In this document: positions 22,240-34,600 of the stretch, piece by piece
Layout of the letters: every line of letters begins with the position of its first letter
Position numbering within the stretch: position 1 is the first letter of the stretch
Source: Anopheles merus
Taxonomy: Eukaryota; Arthropoda; Insecta; Diptera; Culicidae
Length of the DNA stretch: 64,000 nucleotides
Reading direction: 5' to 3'
Assembly: GCF_017562075.2 (NCBI RefSeq)
Contig: NC_054083.1
Span: 20,953,428 to 21,017,427, forward strand
Notes under the pieces: generated by a model
What the model saw: only the letters and a program-made list of their open reading frames with translations
What the model was told of the DNA's origin: nothing
Database searches by the model: none
Translations under genes and position numbers: made by a program

Positions 22240-23769
22240 TAGAGTCGTTGTTTGAAGGATTTGCTTAAAATTAAATGTTTGAGAATTTGTAGCTGTCGGA
22301 ATTGGTTCACCTGACAAAGGTAACGCTGTTTTCCTTTACAAGTGAATCGTTCTAAATTGATTGGTTGCACTACGAGGACTCTGTATACTGAACTTCAAAT
22401 AAGTCTCAAGTATAGAGACACATTCATCTTTTATTCCTTCTAGACGATCCTCATAGTTGTGAAACATGTTAACAAATAATACTAAGAAGTTCAGGTCAGT
22501 TGTGTTCCAATGTATTTTGACATATTTTTCATTTGACTACCGTAGAGAACTAAAGTGTATGGAAAGTCCTCTTCAATCATTTCGATCCACGTTTCAATCT
22601 GCATAGAAAAACATATCTTTCACGGTAACCAAAATTAAAACCTCACGTGTACTTTATTTAACCACCTTATGACTACTGGGTCGTCTAGAAACAGTGTTAC
22701 GGAAACAAATTTCAGTATAAAAATTGCCAATTGAGTTGTGTTAGAGACAACATGTTTTTTTTTTGTTGTTGTTTACATATTTATCATCAAACTTTACTCT
22801 GTGTGAAAGTTTATCTTTTTGATGTTTAGACTGAAGCTCAAAAGCCGCTATTAATTTTATTAAAATAATCAACTATATTGCTGGAATTCAAAGCCACCAA
22901 ATAAACATTATTAACTCTGAGTGTGAGTTTTTTCTATGTGTTTATATGCCATTGCTGTAGTGTTGTGAGATGCGCTTATATCGTTGAAATGGATATCCTT
23001 GGTCCATCTTGTTAGGCTGCAATCATATTCCCCAACTGAGGGCTAAATCATTTTTTCATATAACTGCGAGACGAACAATAACAAGTATATTGATATTTTT
23101 TTATACAAACTTTTCAACTCAAATCCAATTTCTCAACCACCGTTCGATAATGCACAGCTAGTAAAAGATAAGCATTGTTTGGGAATTCTTCCACGTGAGA
23201 TTAGGTACAATATCCGTGCTCCACCAGACCGCCGTATCATGCCACGATTGACGAAATGCTGACAAATTGCTTCCCGCTCTAAATCGTAAACGTGACCTGA
23301 AGATGATGGTGGCATGCTATCGTTTAATCGGTGCATGCGTGCGGTGTTCGATAACGAGCCTCCGCCATGTTTCGCTTCCCTTTATCGCTCGCCCCCGGTA
23401 GGGGATGGGTTCCTACGTTACATGGTGGTTAATTCTTGTCGTCATAAAAGCGGCAAGGCAATTAATCGTACATTATCGAGCGGCAAGATAGTACTGTCCC
23501 TCTCGACCCTTGGGTTGGCAAATAAAATCTTGTAAATCCTTGTTGTAGCATTTTTTAAGATCCATTTCCCACGCCATCCCGAGTCTTGGAGCTTGTTCAC
23601 TCATTAACTCTCGCACGGTACATCTCCGGCAGCGGGGGGTTTATGGAGTGCATGGTAAGATGTCACGGCGACAATTCGCGTCGCGTGCTTTCGTGTTCCT
23701 CTGGGAGCAGGGCGGCCGACCTTGATAGAACGGATAACGAACGGCTCCGGACGGGTGATACATGTGCAG
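22240..23769. other. Upstream flank of copy B, non-coding
   Basis: No gene seen. Parts (22260-22480 and 22500-22800) are diverged homologues of the flank of copy A, found at 10360-10600 and, beyond the 7.7 kb insertion, at 18360-18850. The short open frames near 23133-23825 have no recognisable motifs. Confidence 0.5.
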
Positions 23770-23992
23770 CGAAATCAGCAGCGAAATCCGGAATCGTGCA
23801 TACTATGGGTCTCACCAACCGGTGAGATCCAGAAGATTTCAATCCCGCACGAGATGTGAGACATATCGGAGATTGGTTGTCTACATGGATGGAAGGCTAC
23901 AGTCAGGGACTGAGCATCCTGGAGAATTGTTGTTGACCGAGCCATGTCACACTGACGTACTCTATTATGAGCAGGCCAACGAAAGAAAGAAA

Positions 23993-24044
<52 letters not shown>

Positions 24045-24756
24045 TTCATGATTGGTTCCAGGACCGATAAGGGTTCAAGAGCAGTTCCAAGACCGATATG
24101 AGTTCAGTACCAGTTTTTGGGTGTAGTATCAAGTTAGTTCCTGGATTTGTATGGGTACTGTATCGGTTACAGAACCAGTATCGGTTACAGAACCGGTATC
24201 GGTTTAGTTTTATGTCTCTTGGATTACGAATACTACAGATCAGTTTTTTGCCAGTGTATTTTGACGTAATTTTCAATTAAACTGAATTGAAGTACTATGG
24301 TTTATAGAAAGTCCTCCTCAACCATTTATGTCCATGTTGCAATCTACAAAGGCCCACTCATCCAACATGGCGAACAATGTCCGAACCTGCTGCCCTTCTG
24401 TTCTATCTAGACACCTTAATCGTGATTTTCCTGTAGGTTGTCTAGAGACCTATGACGACCTGTGTTACAGACACAATTTATTACGGAGAGACTAGAGAGA
24501 CTTCACTTTATGTAAGATATTCGTTTACAGTACCGTAGTGTATCAGTTCATGTGTGTGGTGATGTTCGTGAAAATATGAGGAAAAAATGCTTACTAACGG
24601 AAAAAAACGTTTTACTAATTTCAGTATCAAAATAGCCAAACGATTTGGCTTAGTGACAAATTGTATTATTTTTGTGTACGGTACAATCATCAAACAAATG
24701 TAGCATATCTGCTAAACAGAACTTATTATAAACTACACTATCAACTATAGACTCAT

Positions 24757-25708
24757 TGTAACACACCTCGAAAAGCCGAATCACAACATTGCAATACGTA
24801 TTATTATAACACACTCAGCAAATCAGATCATTCCATAACAAAGCAACCGGAAGAATTCAGGCACCATCGTTCATAAAAAAACAATTGAGACACATTTATC
24901 GAAAACAACCGAAACGCGCAACCAAAGCAATTCAAGCGTTACTGTAGCAAAATAGACAAACTGAGAACGCATAGCAACTAAGCGCTAAAAGCGCTGCGTA
25001 GGCAAAGATCGACCAACGCACCCGTTCCTTGGCTAGAACAGTTGAAAGTTTCCAGAACCTTTGTAACACTAAAAGCGCAGCATAGGCACAAATTGACAGA
25101 CACCTCACTCCAATACAATGTATGAATTGCACCTCATATCAATAACCTTAAATTAGGACAAAAACACATTCCAAAACCAAAATGTACGAAACCCATTGAG
25201 TATAAATAAAACCAATTCCGACCGTGGCAAGTCAGATTCGTTCGGACTGCCAAGATAGGACGTTACGCTTCCTAATACTTCGCCTTCCAACTTATTTCAA
25301 GAGCTTAGTTATGTCCCCCTAGCCGGTCTCATGGTTCAGTCGTCAACTCGTACGACGTAACAACATGCCCGTCATGGGTTCAAGCCCCAAATAGACCGTG
25401 CCGCCATACGTAGGACTGACTATCCTGCTATGGGGGGGAAATCAATAAGTCACTGAAAGCCAACCCCACAAGTGGGTTGGCAGGCCTTGACCGGCATCGG
25501 TTGTTGAGCCAAACAAGAAGAAGAAGAGTTATGTCCCCCTACCCAAAGTAAGGCTTCTAAACTCCAACGTTTCTAGTAAGGAAAACCTCCTAAAGGTTTC
25601 TATGATCGCCTGGACGATCAAGTGTCCGAAAAGTCCGCTTCGAACAAAGTGTTATTCCACCTCGGCTCATGTACAGTATGTACCGTATCTAAAACCGAAC
25701 ATATTACA
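24757..25708 (+). mobile_element. Solo-LTR-like repeat with SINE (unit 2)
   Basis: Near-identical copy of 18888-19840. It has the same TATA/initiator pair (near 25200 and 25232) and the same SINE insertion with its target duplication, so all of these predate the 5.9 kb duplication. Confidence 0.5.
25322..25526 (+). mobile_element. SINE200-like SINE (unit 2 copy)
   Basis: The same insertion as 19453-19658, copied by the segmental duplication. It differs mainly in the length of one G run. Confidence 0.88.
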
Positions 25709-25990
25709 TGGCGACTGTAACGATCGCCAAACCTATTACACAAAGACAGGAGCTCAAAGGTTTCATAAAATTAAAAATTAAAATAATTAAAAAATTGAAT
25801 TTTGTGAAGTTCAAAAATTGTTAAATGTGACACAAAGTCAATAAGATACAATGTATATAATAAAGGTTTATATGACCTTGTAAACTCTTTGAACAAAGAT
25901 TTTTTACATTTTCGTGTTGAAAAATAACATTCTCCAAATTAACAGTAATATACATTTATTTCTTACAATCCTAATTGAATAACGCCATCT

Positions 25991-27691
25991 TTAGAAGACA
26001 AACCGAATGCGTCCACCAGCTTCGTCCCGCAGCGGTGATCTACGCTCAACGTACTCCTCAAACGCATCCAAATCGATCGGACCTTGCTGAAGATCCATAC
26101 CGTAACGAGCGAACGCGGAAAACCGATCACCACCCTCCGCCAAAAAATCCGTAACGACTACTCGATACTCCCGGAACGGATTGACCGGTTCGTACACCTC
26201 TCCACTACATTGCTGGCAGAGCACCTCCAGCGAAACCAAACGGCGGCCCGGTGGATTGTTGATGCGGTACGTAGCACGCAAACCGGATACCTGCAGCAGA
26301 TCCCTAGCCTGAACCGTTCCATTGTTCACCGAGGCAGTTCGGACACTGTCTTCCAGCACGGTCATAATGTGATTACCACGCAAAAGCATCGAGTACAGCC
26401 GATTCTCAAAGGGTAACACTTCGAACAGCTGCTTGTAAGTTACCGTGCCGGCTTGAAGATCTCCACGAATTCCGCCACGGTTCTGTAGCGCGATAGCGTT
26501 ATAAACGGGGAAGAAAGCTCGCACCATGGAGTCGGTAATCAGCGTTCCAAGTAAACACTCTCCCGTCACACAATCCTGTCGAGACATATCTACCTCCGCC
26601 ACGGCGACAGTACGATTTCCAAGCGTTTCCACCTCCATGCGGAACGGCTCCAGCGCTGACATAACGGCCGGATCTTCAGGTACGCTGGCATCAAGAAACA
26701 CTGGATTGCCTTCCCATTGTTCGATCTCACCGTCCTCGTTGAAGAAGAGCGTCAGATTGCCTACCAAGCGTCCGTACGACCCCGCTTGCACTACCAGTAC
26801 ACGGCGGCCATCGGGCTGGAATTCGACTGTCGGGTAGTCGCCTTCGACCTCCAGTGGGAAAGCGGTAGCATCACCATTGAATAGCACGGTGTTGGAGTTT
26901 CCTCCCACTATTAAATCCACGTGTGGACCACAGTTGCGAGCCATTCTTCGCTCGCTATTATGTCCGTAGTACGAGAGTACTATCACGATGTCGACACCAT
27001 CCGCAGCCAAGCGAGCCGATTCTTCGCGGACGGCTTCCACGGGATCGCTGAAGGTTAGATTTCCTGGATTTCCGATAGCGCTCACGTCGGGCCGGATAAC
27101 GCCAAGAATGCCGATGCGACGACCTGACCGTTCGACCACTACCGATCGCTCGAAGTTGACGAACGACTGTTCAGCCGAGTTGTCTACGTTGGTGAGTACG
27201 ATGGGCGTTTCCGATGCCTCCATGAAAGGGTTTAGACCCTCGAGTCCGTGGAAGAAATCAAATCGACCAAGCGTCTGTAAGGAAATTAAAACATAGAGGT
27301 TTACTTCTTGACATCGCAACACAAAGGTTCGGTGACAACTTACCATAGCATCGGCTGGCAGTACGTTCAGCATGGCCGCTACGACCTCCCAGCGGTGTAT
27401 GGTGTACCAGAGCGTACCCTTAAAGCTTCCGCCAGAGTTCACGTAGAGCGAGTTTTCGGCTTCCACTTGCAGCTGACGGACGACGCTCACCTGGCGCGGA
27501 TAGCCGCCCTGGCACCGTTCCTGTCCAACACAGGTGAAACCTTCCAGGTTAACCTGGTTATACCGTGCGTAGAGGTCGTTGAAATGGATAACGGTCAACG
27601 GGAACAGTGGTCCATCTTGTTGAGCTTGGGCGAAGCTCACCAAAGCCACCGCTACCGCAAGCGCCACAGTTAGCTGCCTGATCTGCTTCAT
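25991..27691 (-). CDS. 5'-nucleotidase/apyrase-like secreted protein, copy C (probable pseudoenzyme)
   Basis: Exons 27691-27344 and 27274-25991, intron 27275-27343; 543 residues, identical in protein sequence to copy B. It shares the signal peptide, degenerate metal-site motifs and promoter with B because both lie in the recent tandem duplication. An identical second copy may raise expression dose rather than add a new function. If the duplication is an assembly artefact, B and C are one gene. Confidence 0.85.
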   Translation of the reverse strand: MKQIRQLTVALAVAVALVSFAQAQQDGPLFPLTVIHFNDLYARYNQVNLEGFTCVGQERCQGGYPRQVSVVRQLQVEAENSLYVNSGGSFKGTLWYTIHRWEVVAAMLNVLPADAMVSCHRTFVLRCQEVNLYVLISLQTLGRFDFFHGLEGLNPFMEASETPIVLTNVDNSAEQSFVNFERSVVVERSGRRIGILGVIRPDVSAIGNPGNLTFSDPVEAVREESARLAADGVDIVIVLSYYGHNSERRMARNCGPHVDLIVGGNSNTVLFNGDATAFPLEVEGDYPTVEFQPDGRRVLVVQAGSYGRLVGNLTLFFNEDGEIEQWEGNPVFLDASVPEDPAVMSALEPFRMEVETLGNRTVAVAEVDMSRQDCVTGECLLGTLITDSMVRAFFPVYNAIALQNRGGIRGDLQAGTVTYKQLFEVLPFENRLYSMLLRGNHIMTVLEDSVRTASVNNGTVQARDLLQVSGLRATYRINNPPGRRLVSLEVLCQQCSGEVYEPVNPFREYRVVVTDFLAEGGDRFSAFARYGMDLQQGPIDLDAFEEYVERRSPLRDEAGGRIRFVF

Positions 27692-27717
27692 GTTACCTTT
27701 TCAAAGCTATCACACGA

Positions 27718-27747
27718 ACTGAACAGTCTGTTCATAGCGGTTTTATA
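27718..27747 (-). promoter_or_regulatory. Core promoter of copy C (TATA plus initiator)
   Basis: TATAAAA on the minus strand at 27747-27741 and TCAGT at 27722-27718, identical to copy B. Confidence 0.6.
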
Positions 27748-27976
27748 GTAAATTCTCTAACCCAAATTCTATTTCACCACATACTCGGCCTGATAACTGT
27801 ATTACGATAGCATTATCAAGGCATGGTTACGAATCAGTATAATGGAGCTCAGCGATGTTGTGTTGTAATACCAGATTAAACCTTAGTATGATGGCTGGAA
27901 AATTAAAACTAATGTTTGTCAATTTAAGTACATGACGGATAAGTTACTTTCAGAGTACATGGAAAGAATAGTAACA

Positions 27977-28140
27977 GAGCCGATCCTCTTATGGTAATAA
28001 ATATGTCACTGAAAGCCAAGCCCACTAGTGGCACAGACAGGCCTCGGCCGACAACGGTTGTTGTGCTAAAGAAGAAGAAGAAGAAGAAGAAGAAGAAGAA
28101 GAAGAAGAAGAAGAAGAAGAAGAAGAAGAAGAAGAAGAAA
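27977..28140 (+). mobile_element. 5'-truncated SINE with (GAA)23 tail
   Basis: Unit 2 counterpart of 22113-22239, with the trinucleotide tail expanded to 23 units (28069-28137). Confidence 0.75.
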
Positions 28141-29679
28141 TAGAGTCGTTGTTTGAAGGATTTGCTTAAAATTAAATGTTTGAGAATTTGTAGCTGTCGG
28201 AATTGGTTCACCTGACAAAGGTAACGCTGTTTTCCTTTACAAGTGAATCGTTCTAAATTGATTGGTTGCACTACGAGGACTCTGTATACTGAACTTCAAA
28301 TAAGTCTCAAGTATAGAGACACATTCATCTTTTATTCCTTCTAGACGATCCTCATAGTTGTGAAACATGTTAACAAATAATACTAAGAAGTTCAGGTCAG
28401 TTGTGTTCCAATGTATTTTGACATATTTTTCATTTGACTACCGTAGAGAACTAAAGTGTATGGAAAGTCCTCTTCAATCATTTCGATCCACGTTTCAATC
28501 TGCATAGAAAAACATATCTTTCACGGTAACCAAAATTAAAACCTCACGTGTACTTTATTTAACCACCTTATGACTACTGGGTCGTCTAGAAACAGTGTTA
28601 CGGAAACAAATTTCAGTATAAAAATTGCCAATTGAGTTGTGTTAGAGACAACATGTTTTTTTTTGTTGTTTTTTACATATTTATCATCAAACTTTACTCT
28701 GTGTGAAAGTTTATCTTTTTGATGTTTAGACTGAAGCTCAAAAGCCGCTATTAATTTTATTAAAATAATCAACTATATTGCTGGAATTCAAAGACACCAA
28801 ATAAACATTATTAACTCTGAGTGTGAGTTTTTTCTATGTGTTTATATGCCATTGCTGTAGTGTTGTGAGATGCGCTTATATCGTTGAAATGGATATCCTT
28901 GGTCCATCTTGTTAGGCTGTAATCATATTCCCCAACTGAGGGCTAAATCATTTTTTCATATAACTGCGAGACGAACAATAACAAGTATATTGATATTTTT
29001 TTATACAAACTTTTCAACTCAAATCCAATTTCTCAACCACCGTTCGATAATGCACAGCTAGTAAAAGATAAGCATTGTTTGGGAATTCTTCCACGTGAGA
29101 TTAGGTACAATATCCGTGCTCCACCAGACCGCCGTATCATGCCACGATTGACGAAATGCTGACAAATTGCTTCCCGCTCTAAATCGTAAACGTGACCTGA
29201 AGATGATCGTGGCATGCTATCGTTTAATCGGTGCATGCGTGCGGTGTTCGATAACGAGCTTCCGCCATGTTTCGCTTCCCTTTATCGCTCGCCCCCGGTA
29301 GGGGATGGGTTCCTACGTTACATGGTGGTCCAATTACGATTAATTCTTGTCGTCATAAAAGCGGCAAGGCAATTAATCGTACATTATCGAGCGGCAAGAT
29401 AGTACTGTCCCTCTCGACCCTTGGGTTGGCAAATAAAATCTTGTAAATCCTTGTTGTAGCATTTTTTAAGATCCATTTCCCACGCCATCCCGAGTCTTGG
29501 AGCTTGTTCACTCATTAACTCTCGCACGGTACATCTCCGGCAGCGGGGGGTTTATGGAGTGCATGGTAAGATGCCACGGCGACAATTCGCGTCGCGTGTT
29601 TTCGTGTTCCTCTGGGAGCAGGGCGGCCGACCTTGATAGAACGGATAACGAACGGCTCCGGACGGGTGATACATGTGCA

Positions 29680-31136
29680 AGAATCGTACGCGCCCGGCGC
29701 AGTTTAATGATCGTGCGCCGTGGTGCTGCAGTTGTATCGTACGCTCGAAGGTGGATTGGCACCTCAAGTGAAACCTAGTTTTAACCGGTTTGTGCACATC
29801 GCTGGATGCGTTGGGCCGTTGGGTGGGTGGTATCTTCTTCTGTTTTTTGTTGCCGTTGCTCTCTTCCCCACATCACACCACTCCTGTCTCGAAGATAACG
29901 ATTGCCAACCTTTGACCGTGCGCTGGCAGCTGAACCAAGGCAAGCGGGTACGCTTCCAACTGTCGCATACGGATTAAGCTTTTACGTGTCGGCTTTGGGG
30001 TACCGAATACGGGCACCGTGAACATGATCCACTGAATAGTGCTTCCATCTATTGGGCAATTAAGCCTATCTCGATAACGGCCGGCATCGTTACACCCGGC
30101 CAAGCGATCGTTGGCCGGCAGCTGCATGTGCAAAGTGTAAAGTTGAACGTTCTTGTACACTTTGGCCGGAGGCTAGTGTACAGAGGCAAAGCAGAAGAAG
30201 AAAAAACCGCACATTGCATAATTGCACAAACACACACACGCTCACGCTCACTCGGCAGATGAGCAGCGGCCGGTTGGGCTCTCGAAAAGCCCTCTTTGCT
30301 GATGCTGATTTCAACCCGCCGATCGACACTCCGGCTGCTACTGTTTACCGTGTGCGGTGTCAAATTCAAATCCGCACCGGCGTAGTCATCGATCCATCGC
30401 CAAAACGGGCCACCGCTTACGCGTGTGCCAGTGTGATGTTTTGCATACACACGGGACGGGATTTATGTGATTCCCTTACATCGGTGGTCTTTGCCCGTTC
30501 GAACAGGGGGAGGCTCATTCTATCGCAACTGCCATGGGGATACCATGGCGCCGGGCACAAATGTCGCGTTGTACGCGCGAAAGAGCGTCAGTAAATTAAA
30601 AAGGCTTCTTGGAGCTCGGTTACGCCGTAGGGTCAGAAAATATCATAACATTTAACGGGCCCCGCTGTAAAACTGGCGTCATAAATGACACATCAGTAGA
30701 GTGTGCGGTTAAAAGTCGGGCCTTGTTTAAGGAAATTCTTTTAAAGGAGGTTTAACGTCTTTACACATTTATACCTTTAATGATAAAAGGGATGGTTTTC
30801 TGCGTAATGTGGGATATATGGTGCTATTTTGTAGCCCTTGTACTGTCATCATGATCCCTTAGTAAACTTTCTCAGACAGTTTTAATACTGATAAGGACCA
30901 TTACGACTTTACATGTTCTTTGTCTTTCTTCCGTTCTTGCCTTCAAGCCTCCACATCTTCCACTTTAACCACTTCATAAATAGTGTTTGTTAGGAATTAT
31001 TCTATACTAATTAGAGCTGGGCAACATTATTATTAACCATTATTTTTAATATTTTTCATATTATTCAACTTTCATCGCGTTCAAATGTAAAATAGTTAAA
31101 TAAATATACAAATAAAATAAAAAATAAATAAATAAA
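29680..31136. other. Single-copy stretch, no supported gene
   Basis: Begins right after the duplicated block. GC is moderate to 30.65 kb, then AT-rich. Several overlapping open frames of up to 133 codons occur on both strands, but none has a recognisable domain, signal peptide or splice context that I would trust. Confidence 0.45.
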
Positions 31137-31138
31137 TA

Positions 31139-31443
31139 CAGCGTATGCTTGGTAATCCGCACCTTTTTAATCCGCACACTCGATAATCCGCACCTCGATA
31201 ATCCGCACTTTTGACAATCAAATTCATGATGTGAACAGTGTTCGGTCATAAGTAGTGAACTATGGTTAAAAGTTAAAATATATTTCTATTTTTAAATTGT
31301 AAACTTTCTTTGTACAACATGAAAATGTATGAATAGTAACAATTAACTAATGGACCGAGGCAACAATAAGAAATAAAAAAACAAGTCAAAACATCATTCG
31401 ATAATCTGCACTTAATGAAGTGCGGATTACCTAGCGTATACTG
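31139..31443. mobile_element. Pogo-like MITE, 305 bases
   Basis: Terminal inverted repeats CAGCGTATGCTTGGTAATCC (left) and CAGTATACGCTAGGTAATCC (right, reversed) match at 20 of the first 24 positions. It is flanked by TA on both sides (31137-31138 and 31444-31445). Subterminal aatccgcac units recur. There is no coding capacity. Ends starting CAGTAT with a TA duplication fit the pogo/Tigger branch of Tc1/mariner. Both flanks are runs of taaa units. Confidence 0.65.
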
Positions 31444-31566
31444 TAATAAATAAATACATAAATAAATAAATAATAAATAGAGGTTTATTTATATGCTCCT
31501 TAATTTAATTATAAGGTTGCCGACTAGACACGGTGGTTCGTCGGTTAGTATGAAATAAATAAATAA

Positions 31567-31660
31567 ATAAGTCACTGAAAGCCAAGCCCAAAATTGGTAC
31601 AGGCAGGCTTTGACCGACAATAGTTTTTCAGCCAAAAGAAGCAGAAGAAGAAGAAAGATT
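31567..31660 (+). mobile_element. 5'-truncated SINE fragment
   Basis: Matches the SINE 3' body (aagtcactgaaagccaagcc, aggcaggctttgaccgacaa) with a GAA-type tail, and is diverged from the other copies. Confidence 0.65.
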
Positions 31661-34600
31661 AATGCAGCATGCCTATGTGGCACTAAATTATGCATGATTT
31701 TTAGGTAACTTCCAAGAATTGTTGGACGCATCTAGATTTTTTTTAATTGCTTCACGTTTTATTGAGCGTTTCACAATTTTCATGAATTCTTTGTATAAAA
31801 AATCAGGATGCAATACATGTGTAAAATATTCATGTGTGCAAGACATTGAAAAATTGTTGAAAGAGGCCAAAATAGTTCTGAAAAGAATCAAAAACACAAG
31901 AAAGACCTATATTTTGTCTGTTTTTAAGATATCAGCTCTGTTGATAATTTTGGATAGAGAGTCTTTGAGTCATGCAAGCTGCATTCGTCTCTCTGTCTCT
32001 CTTTCTCTCTAACTGGTAACGCTCAATTCATTAAAGCGCAGTGAGGATTATACAATTTGACCGAGGAGCAAATAATTAAGCCAAGAAGCTTGCTAGCTCT
32101 GCTGATAACATAATCTTTATTTGAAAGGAATAACTTATTACTTATTAACTTATTTGAAAGAATAACTTAGCAGTAACACAAGGATATTTAGTTAAAGGCG
32201 CAGAACAGTTCTCCTACTGTAACCTCGATCATTTAACGTAACAATCTGACGTTCATCGATAACAACAGAACAGAACAGCAGAAGATGGGTATTCTGCGAC
32301 GTTGGAATATTTAGCGCGTAGATAACCTAGTGAGTAGATACACCAAATGACAAAAGCATGTAAGTACTATTTTTAGTATCATATTTTCTTTGCGAAATAT
32401 TCACACGAAACATGGGATTGATGAGCTGTCGCACGATAAGATTGAACAAATGTTCATTATCACGGTTGATAAATAGAAACCAGTATAATTGTACATATTT
32501 ATCACGCAGCTTCTCAATCAATCTATAGGTGAACAGAATCAACCAACGGTTGCTCACTCACAACCACCGGCCATTAAAGATAGCTTAACGCGGATGAGCC
32601 CATCTCGCTGACCTTGAGCAAATTCTGCCCAGCCAGTACCCATCAGCCTGCATGCCAGCCCGACTAATGAACTTAAATTCAAATTGGCCTCTCCCCCGTC
32701 CCCGTGGAGCAGACCAGGGTTGAAGTGGGGCGTTGCTCAAAAGGTCAACCTGCACTGTGTTTGCCGCCAAAAAAAAGCGGCATGACAAATCTTCCGCCCC
32801 ATCTTCCTGGGTGTCATATTTCGCCCGGGCTAGGTGCGCAAGCGGACAGCTGAGCACTATAAATCACACAAGGCCGATCAGAACAAAGCGAAGCGGATGA
32901 GCACCGGTTTCGTTTGGGTACGTTGGACCGAGTGCCTAGTTCCTAGACGAGCTCCTCGAGCGCCAACGGCCTATGAGCAGAGCATGCCGCTTTTTCAATG
33001 TCCTGGTAGGCGCCAAAGCTCGCCAGTGCCGCTCGTGCCGTTTCGCTAATGGGAAAATAATCAAATCTCGGTAGGCCCCATTCACATCGGGCTCTGCAAT
33101 GGACTGGTCACGTCACTGACATTTAGTGGCAAGCCATAGTGGTGGCAAGAATAGCGTTAAAGAATCGGCCAGTTTGCAGTTTGCCACTCGGCCAAACGGT
33201 AATTCGCCCGGATTTCAGCGCTTGTCAACGATCTGTCCGGAGAGGTGTGGGTTTGCTGAAAATTACAAGTAAATTAGTTTGGAGGCTATGCCGCCCTCGA
33301 AGCTTCCCATGTCCAAAGCCCAATTGTCACGAAAGCTTCCTCGGTGTGGTATGATCTTGCATGAGCCATCAATAAGACGCAGGTTCGTTGTTTAACGCCG
33401 CTGCAAGTACAGCAAGCACCCACAGGTTACCGGGTGAAGGTGGACTCCCTACACGGGACATTCCTATCTCCACTCAGAATGTATGGGGCTTGTTTTTTTG
33501 CTGTGAGACATTCGTCCTAGCTCCAATGGGAAGATGCCGTTCTGCATCTTGAAAAATGATGATACGCACAGGCCCGTCATCCGCATGTTAGTGTTGGCAA
33601 CAGCTACTGTGAGTAACGAAACTGATCCAGCACACGACACAATGACCCCAAAAAAACCCAAACCAAACTGCATGGGGTTAAAAATAGTCAACCTCTTCGG
33701 TGAAGATCACGATGACTGTGCAGGAAATTTGAGACGAGCAAGCGCAAGCGCCAACCGAGATCAAGTACCGAGATCGAGTGACATTTCGGTACAATTGAGG
33801 TCGGTTTAGTAGGAGGGAGAATTGGAAGCCCACCCGCAGATGGAGACCTTCTTCACGCACGGTGGCCTAGCAAACTTCATCGAACTAATCTAAATGATGG
33901 TGGGATCACATTTCCGGTATGTATCGAAATCTTCCGACAGGTGCGAGGACTCAAAAACACATGGACAAAAATAAAACATACAAGATCGAGATGTCAAGGT
34001 GAACCTATTTGCGTTGTCTGTGTGTGTACATGTATATATAGGAGGTAGATTTTAAGGAGATTTCGTGACCAGTTCGCTTGAGACGAGGAAGTTACTCCAA
34101 AACGAGCGCGATCTCATCTTCTATTAGCGAAGGGATCGTCACCGGAACTATTAAATGTTGTTCCGAGAAATTCGCACGGAACGGCACAGAAGCGAAAAAT
34201 CTAATACAGCAACCTCTTTTTTTGCTTCGTGCCTGATCAGCATCGCCACGTACCGATGATCTTTGCAATCTTCCTCTCCCATTCCCTCCCACCCGGTGTT
34301 TCGCTTGTCGTTCGGTCGTCGATGTAACCGCGACCTTGCCATTTTCAAACATCAAACCCTATTCGGAATTGAAGAATTTGCTCGATCTGTGCCGTGCTAG
34401 ATGATGATCACCCCCTTATTTTGTTTTTGCTTCCCATCTACCGCGCACAAGAAACGATCGCCCGAGTGTCTCATGTAAAATTCATAAACCGGACACCCGG
34501 ACCTCTCAGCCTGCCAGGTCAGGCCAGCCATGAAAACAATGTTGCCGTGTAGTGTAGTACATGTCGCCGGTACTTCAACGGGTCCCAGTCCCGGACAAAC

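Larger units (their letters stand above)
17902..23769. repeat. 5.9 kb tandem duplication, unit 1 (carries gene B)
   Basis: Starts inside the retrotransposon remnant (cgaaatcagcagcgaaatcc) and ends at acatgtgcag. It contains the GA repeat, LTR-like repeat with SINE, gene B, its upstream region and about 0.7 kb of further flank. The second unit follows directly at 23770, 5868 bases on, with very few differences. Confidence 0.92.
23770..29679. repeat. 5.9 kb tandem duplication, unit 2 (carries gene C)
   Basis: 5910 bases, nearly identical to unit 1. Visible differences are a longer GAA repeat (28069-28137), an extra 11 bases near 29330, and scattered single changes such as 24976-24983 in the LTR-like part. 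Homology stops after acatgtgca at 29679, where single-copy sequence begins. The high identity points to a recent event, or to two haplotypes placed in tandem by an assembler. Confidence 0.9.

Noticed and set aside
22056..28271. Minus-strand frames with long Phe runs (22056-22370 and 27924-28271)
   Set aside because: The Phe run is the reverse reading of the GAA tail of a SINE.
32858..33049. TATA-containing promoter with a 51-codon frame
   Set aside because: TATA to initiator spacing is only about 22 bases, and the frame has no motif or homology that I recognise.
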